Below are positions 7,001-7,084 of a stretch of DNA of 7,084 nucleotides, in pieces; positions within the stretch are counted from its first letter, which is position 1, and the number at the start of each line of letters is the position of its first letter. The notes under the pieces were generated by a model. The model was not told where the DNA came from, ran no database searches, and saw only the letters and a list, made by a program, of their open reading frames with translations. Made by a program: the position numbers and the translations under genes. This stretch comes from Acidicaldus organivorans. Lineage in GTDB: Bacteria > Pseudomonadota > Alphaproteobacteria > Acetobacterales > Acetobacteraceae. The DNA is taken from assembly GCA_000759655.1 (NCBI GenBank), contig KN174001.1, positions 1-7,084 on the forward strand, in the 5' to 3' direction.

Positions 7001-7084
7001 AGCAACAGCGGGAGCATCACCGGGACCACTGATGGTGTGTCGCTGGTGAGCGGGACGGTCAGCAACGCGGCGAGCGCGTCGATC
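4013..7084 (+). CDS. Large repetitive beta-helix-type surface or secreted protein, 3' end outside window
   Basis: The frame stays open for 1,024 codons to the window edge. Residues 1-76 form a Ser/Thr-rich start (MSGTTTTSTITSTTT) without charged-then-hydrophobic Sec signal character. Residues 77 to about 543 and about 803 to 1024 are repeat blocks made of two alternating rungs, consensus GVSLVDGTVSNAASASISG and GIDASGTLDLTNAGTITG. Between them lies a less repetitive middle that includes a LTLAAGT-like module (594-631). I count no Cys, three Trp, four Lys and seven Arg in total, a composition typical of extracellular beta-helical adhesins and autotransporter passengers. Such beta-strand repeat proteins are frequent in Acetobacteraceae, and from memory some end in a Hint domain; the C terminus that would show the secretion route is not in the window. 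Function is inferred as adhesin or surface structure; no enzyme motif is seen. Confidence 0.92.
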   Translation, partial: MSGTTTTSTITSTTTLSTSLLLSSGETLSVPYGVAVDATSTGVIVAPSSASAVVIDNKGTIQGPATSYAAISVVTSGTVNNYRFAEISGYQGIAASSLVLSNAGTIIGYGASAAAVAAMDGTVSNAASGLIIGVTGIDASTLDLTNAGTIAASGADGVGVSLADGTVSNSGSISGAYVGVSLVSGTVSNTAGATISGNKGIYARSTLDLTNYGTVAGGAVAGVSLVDGTVSNAASASISGAAGISASGTLDLTNAGTIAGASTSVGVSLVDGTVSHRGSISATNGYGISLVDGTVSNVASGSISGGWGIDASGTPDLTNAGTITGTTDGVPLVDGTVSNSGSISGTNGYGISLASGTVSNVASASISGTAGIWASGTLTLTNYGNVTGTTRDGVSLVAGTVSNAASASIRGATYGVDASGTLDLANAGTISGATDGVSLVDGTVSNSGTIEATGSSGVGVSLAGGTVSNVASASISGATGIAAGTLDLTNAGTITGTTDGVSLANGTVSNSGTIEATGSSGVGVSLADGTVSNSGIISGTISVGGSAVDAVTLINAGTVSGAVTASSGAAALDVVLDPTGTFTSTVSAGDVSVLNAITLAAGTHAGTISNLGSFTGFQSLYVQPGATWAIGADTAASPTITVGEGADLTISTLSTPAIINVAPSTTVTVGGSAAVGDVSVGVLGQGSEIVFSGLSYSTSGTNTVVAQGTAGLLLIDGGTTVDIPGNVSGETFSVVNVNGHEGISVSASAAVSSSITGATTLSSPDLLGDGDSLTVGKTGSVSAATTSPPAYTIGAPVVNGTGVSITNLGTISGNVAALDLRDGATILNEGTITAAGEGVVASRLTLTNYGSVNGSGVSGISLASGTITNEPSAHITGGVDGIAADTLTLTNYGTVTGTSTAGVSLVSGTVSNAVKASISGGAFGVDATGTLSLTNYGTVAGTSTAGVSLTDGTVTSAVSASISGAMGIDASGTLDLTNAGTITGTSDGVALTNGTVSNSGSITGTTDGVSLVSGTVSNAASASI
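4241..5640 (+). repeat. Repeat block 1 of the large protein
   Basis: The GTVSN-type codon string starts at 4241, 4373, 4505, 4565, 4694, 4826, 4889, 5015, 5078, 5207, 5336, 5405, 5528 and 5597. The distances are 20-23 or 41-44 codons, which is one or two rungs of about 21 residues. Second-type rungs with LTNAGTI or LTNYGTV fill the double intervals. DNA identity between copies is high, so duplication or conversion is recent. Confidence 0.9.
5336..5611 (+). repeat. Near-identical 84-base direct repeat, 192 bases apart
   Basis: Copy 1 is 5336-5419 and copy 2 is 5528-5611; I count 4 differences in 84 bases. The central 48 bases (5354-5401 and 5546-5593) are identical. The offset is exactly 64 codons, so exchange between the copies would keep the frame. 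Confidence 0.88.
5792..5905 (+). other. Non-repetitive module inside the large protein (residues 594-631)
   Basis: The module reads LNAITLAAGTHAGTI, then SNLGSFTGFQSL, then YVQPGATWAIG. It has the pattern 'Leu-rich strand, GTI, FTGF, strand, GATW'. I recall this pattern as a recurring segment in large beta-strand repeat proteins of Acetobacteraceae; this is memory, not a search. It separates the two repeat blocks. Confidence 0.5.
6605..7084 (+). repeat. Repeat block 2 of the large protein, continuing past the window
   Basis: GTVSN-type strings start at 6605 (GTITN), 6734, 6866 (GTVTS), 6992 and 7052, at 43, 44, 42 and 20 codon steps, the same rhythm as block 1. Looser rungs with TNLGTISG and LNEGTITA precede it from about 6421. 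The last 33 bases (7052-7084) equal 4694-4726 and 5207-5239 exactly. Confidence 0.88.

Noticed and set aside
4274..7065. Several - strand open frames of 61-227 codons with repeats such as LLTVPSTSETPT
   Set aside because: They mirror the repeats of the + strand gene at 4013-7084 and have no starts or ribosome sites of their own.

Overview
The window looks like the chromosome of a GC-rich alphaproteobacterium, most likely a member of the Acetobacteraceae. This rests on the strong G/C preference at third codon positions in the first 2.5 kb, the gene order cysteine desulfurase - Isc-type [2Fe-2S] ferredoxin - mnmA, and the style of the large repeat protein at the right end. The family assignment comes from recalled knowledge, not a search.

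Left part (1-2523) is compact core metabolism on the + strand: the 3' part of a cysteine desulfurase gene (1-939), an Isc-type ferredoxin (967-1299) and the tRNA 2-thiouridylase MnmA (1300-2457). The genes are 27 and 0 bases apart, so they probably form one operon for sulfur transfer: the desulfurase frees sulfur from cysteine, and MnmA puts sulfur on U34 of tRNAs. A tRNA-Met(CAT) gene (2448-2523, CCA encoded) follows and overlaps the end of mnmA by 10 bases. The mnmA stop codon is formed by tRNA positions 8-10.

Middle part (2524-4012) is about 1.5 kb with no gene I can support. It holds several small hairpins, an AT-rich island (3140-3241), a 7-bp inverted repeat (3236-3252), a sigma70-like promoter candidate (3264-3292), a possible folded segment (3315-3383) and a 487-base stretch (3262-3748) with no stop codon in any frame of the - strand. 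It begins directly at a tRNA 3' end, which is compatible with an accessory region, but I found no integrase and no convincing attachment-site duplicate.

Right part (4013-7084) is one open frame of 1,024 codons that has no stop before the window ends. An ORF list that needs a stop codon misses it, and the many - strand ORFs here are its shadows. It encodes a cysteine-free, Gly/Ser/Thr/Ala-rich protein built of rungs of about 21 residues, as expected of a parallel beta-helix surface or secreted protein. Two repeat blocks flank a less repetitive middle. The start is fixed by an in-frame TAA at 3998-4000 and a full AAGGAGG ribosome site. The leader has two mutually exclusive hairpins, and the ribosome site is perfectly complementary over 8 bases to codons 20-22.
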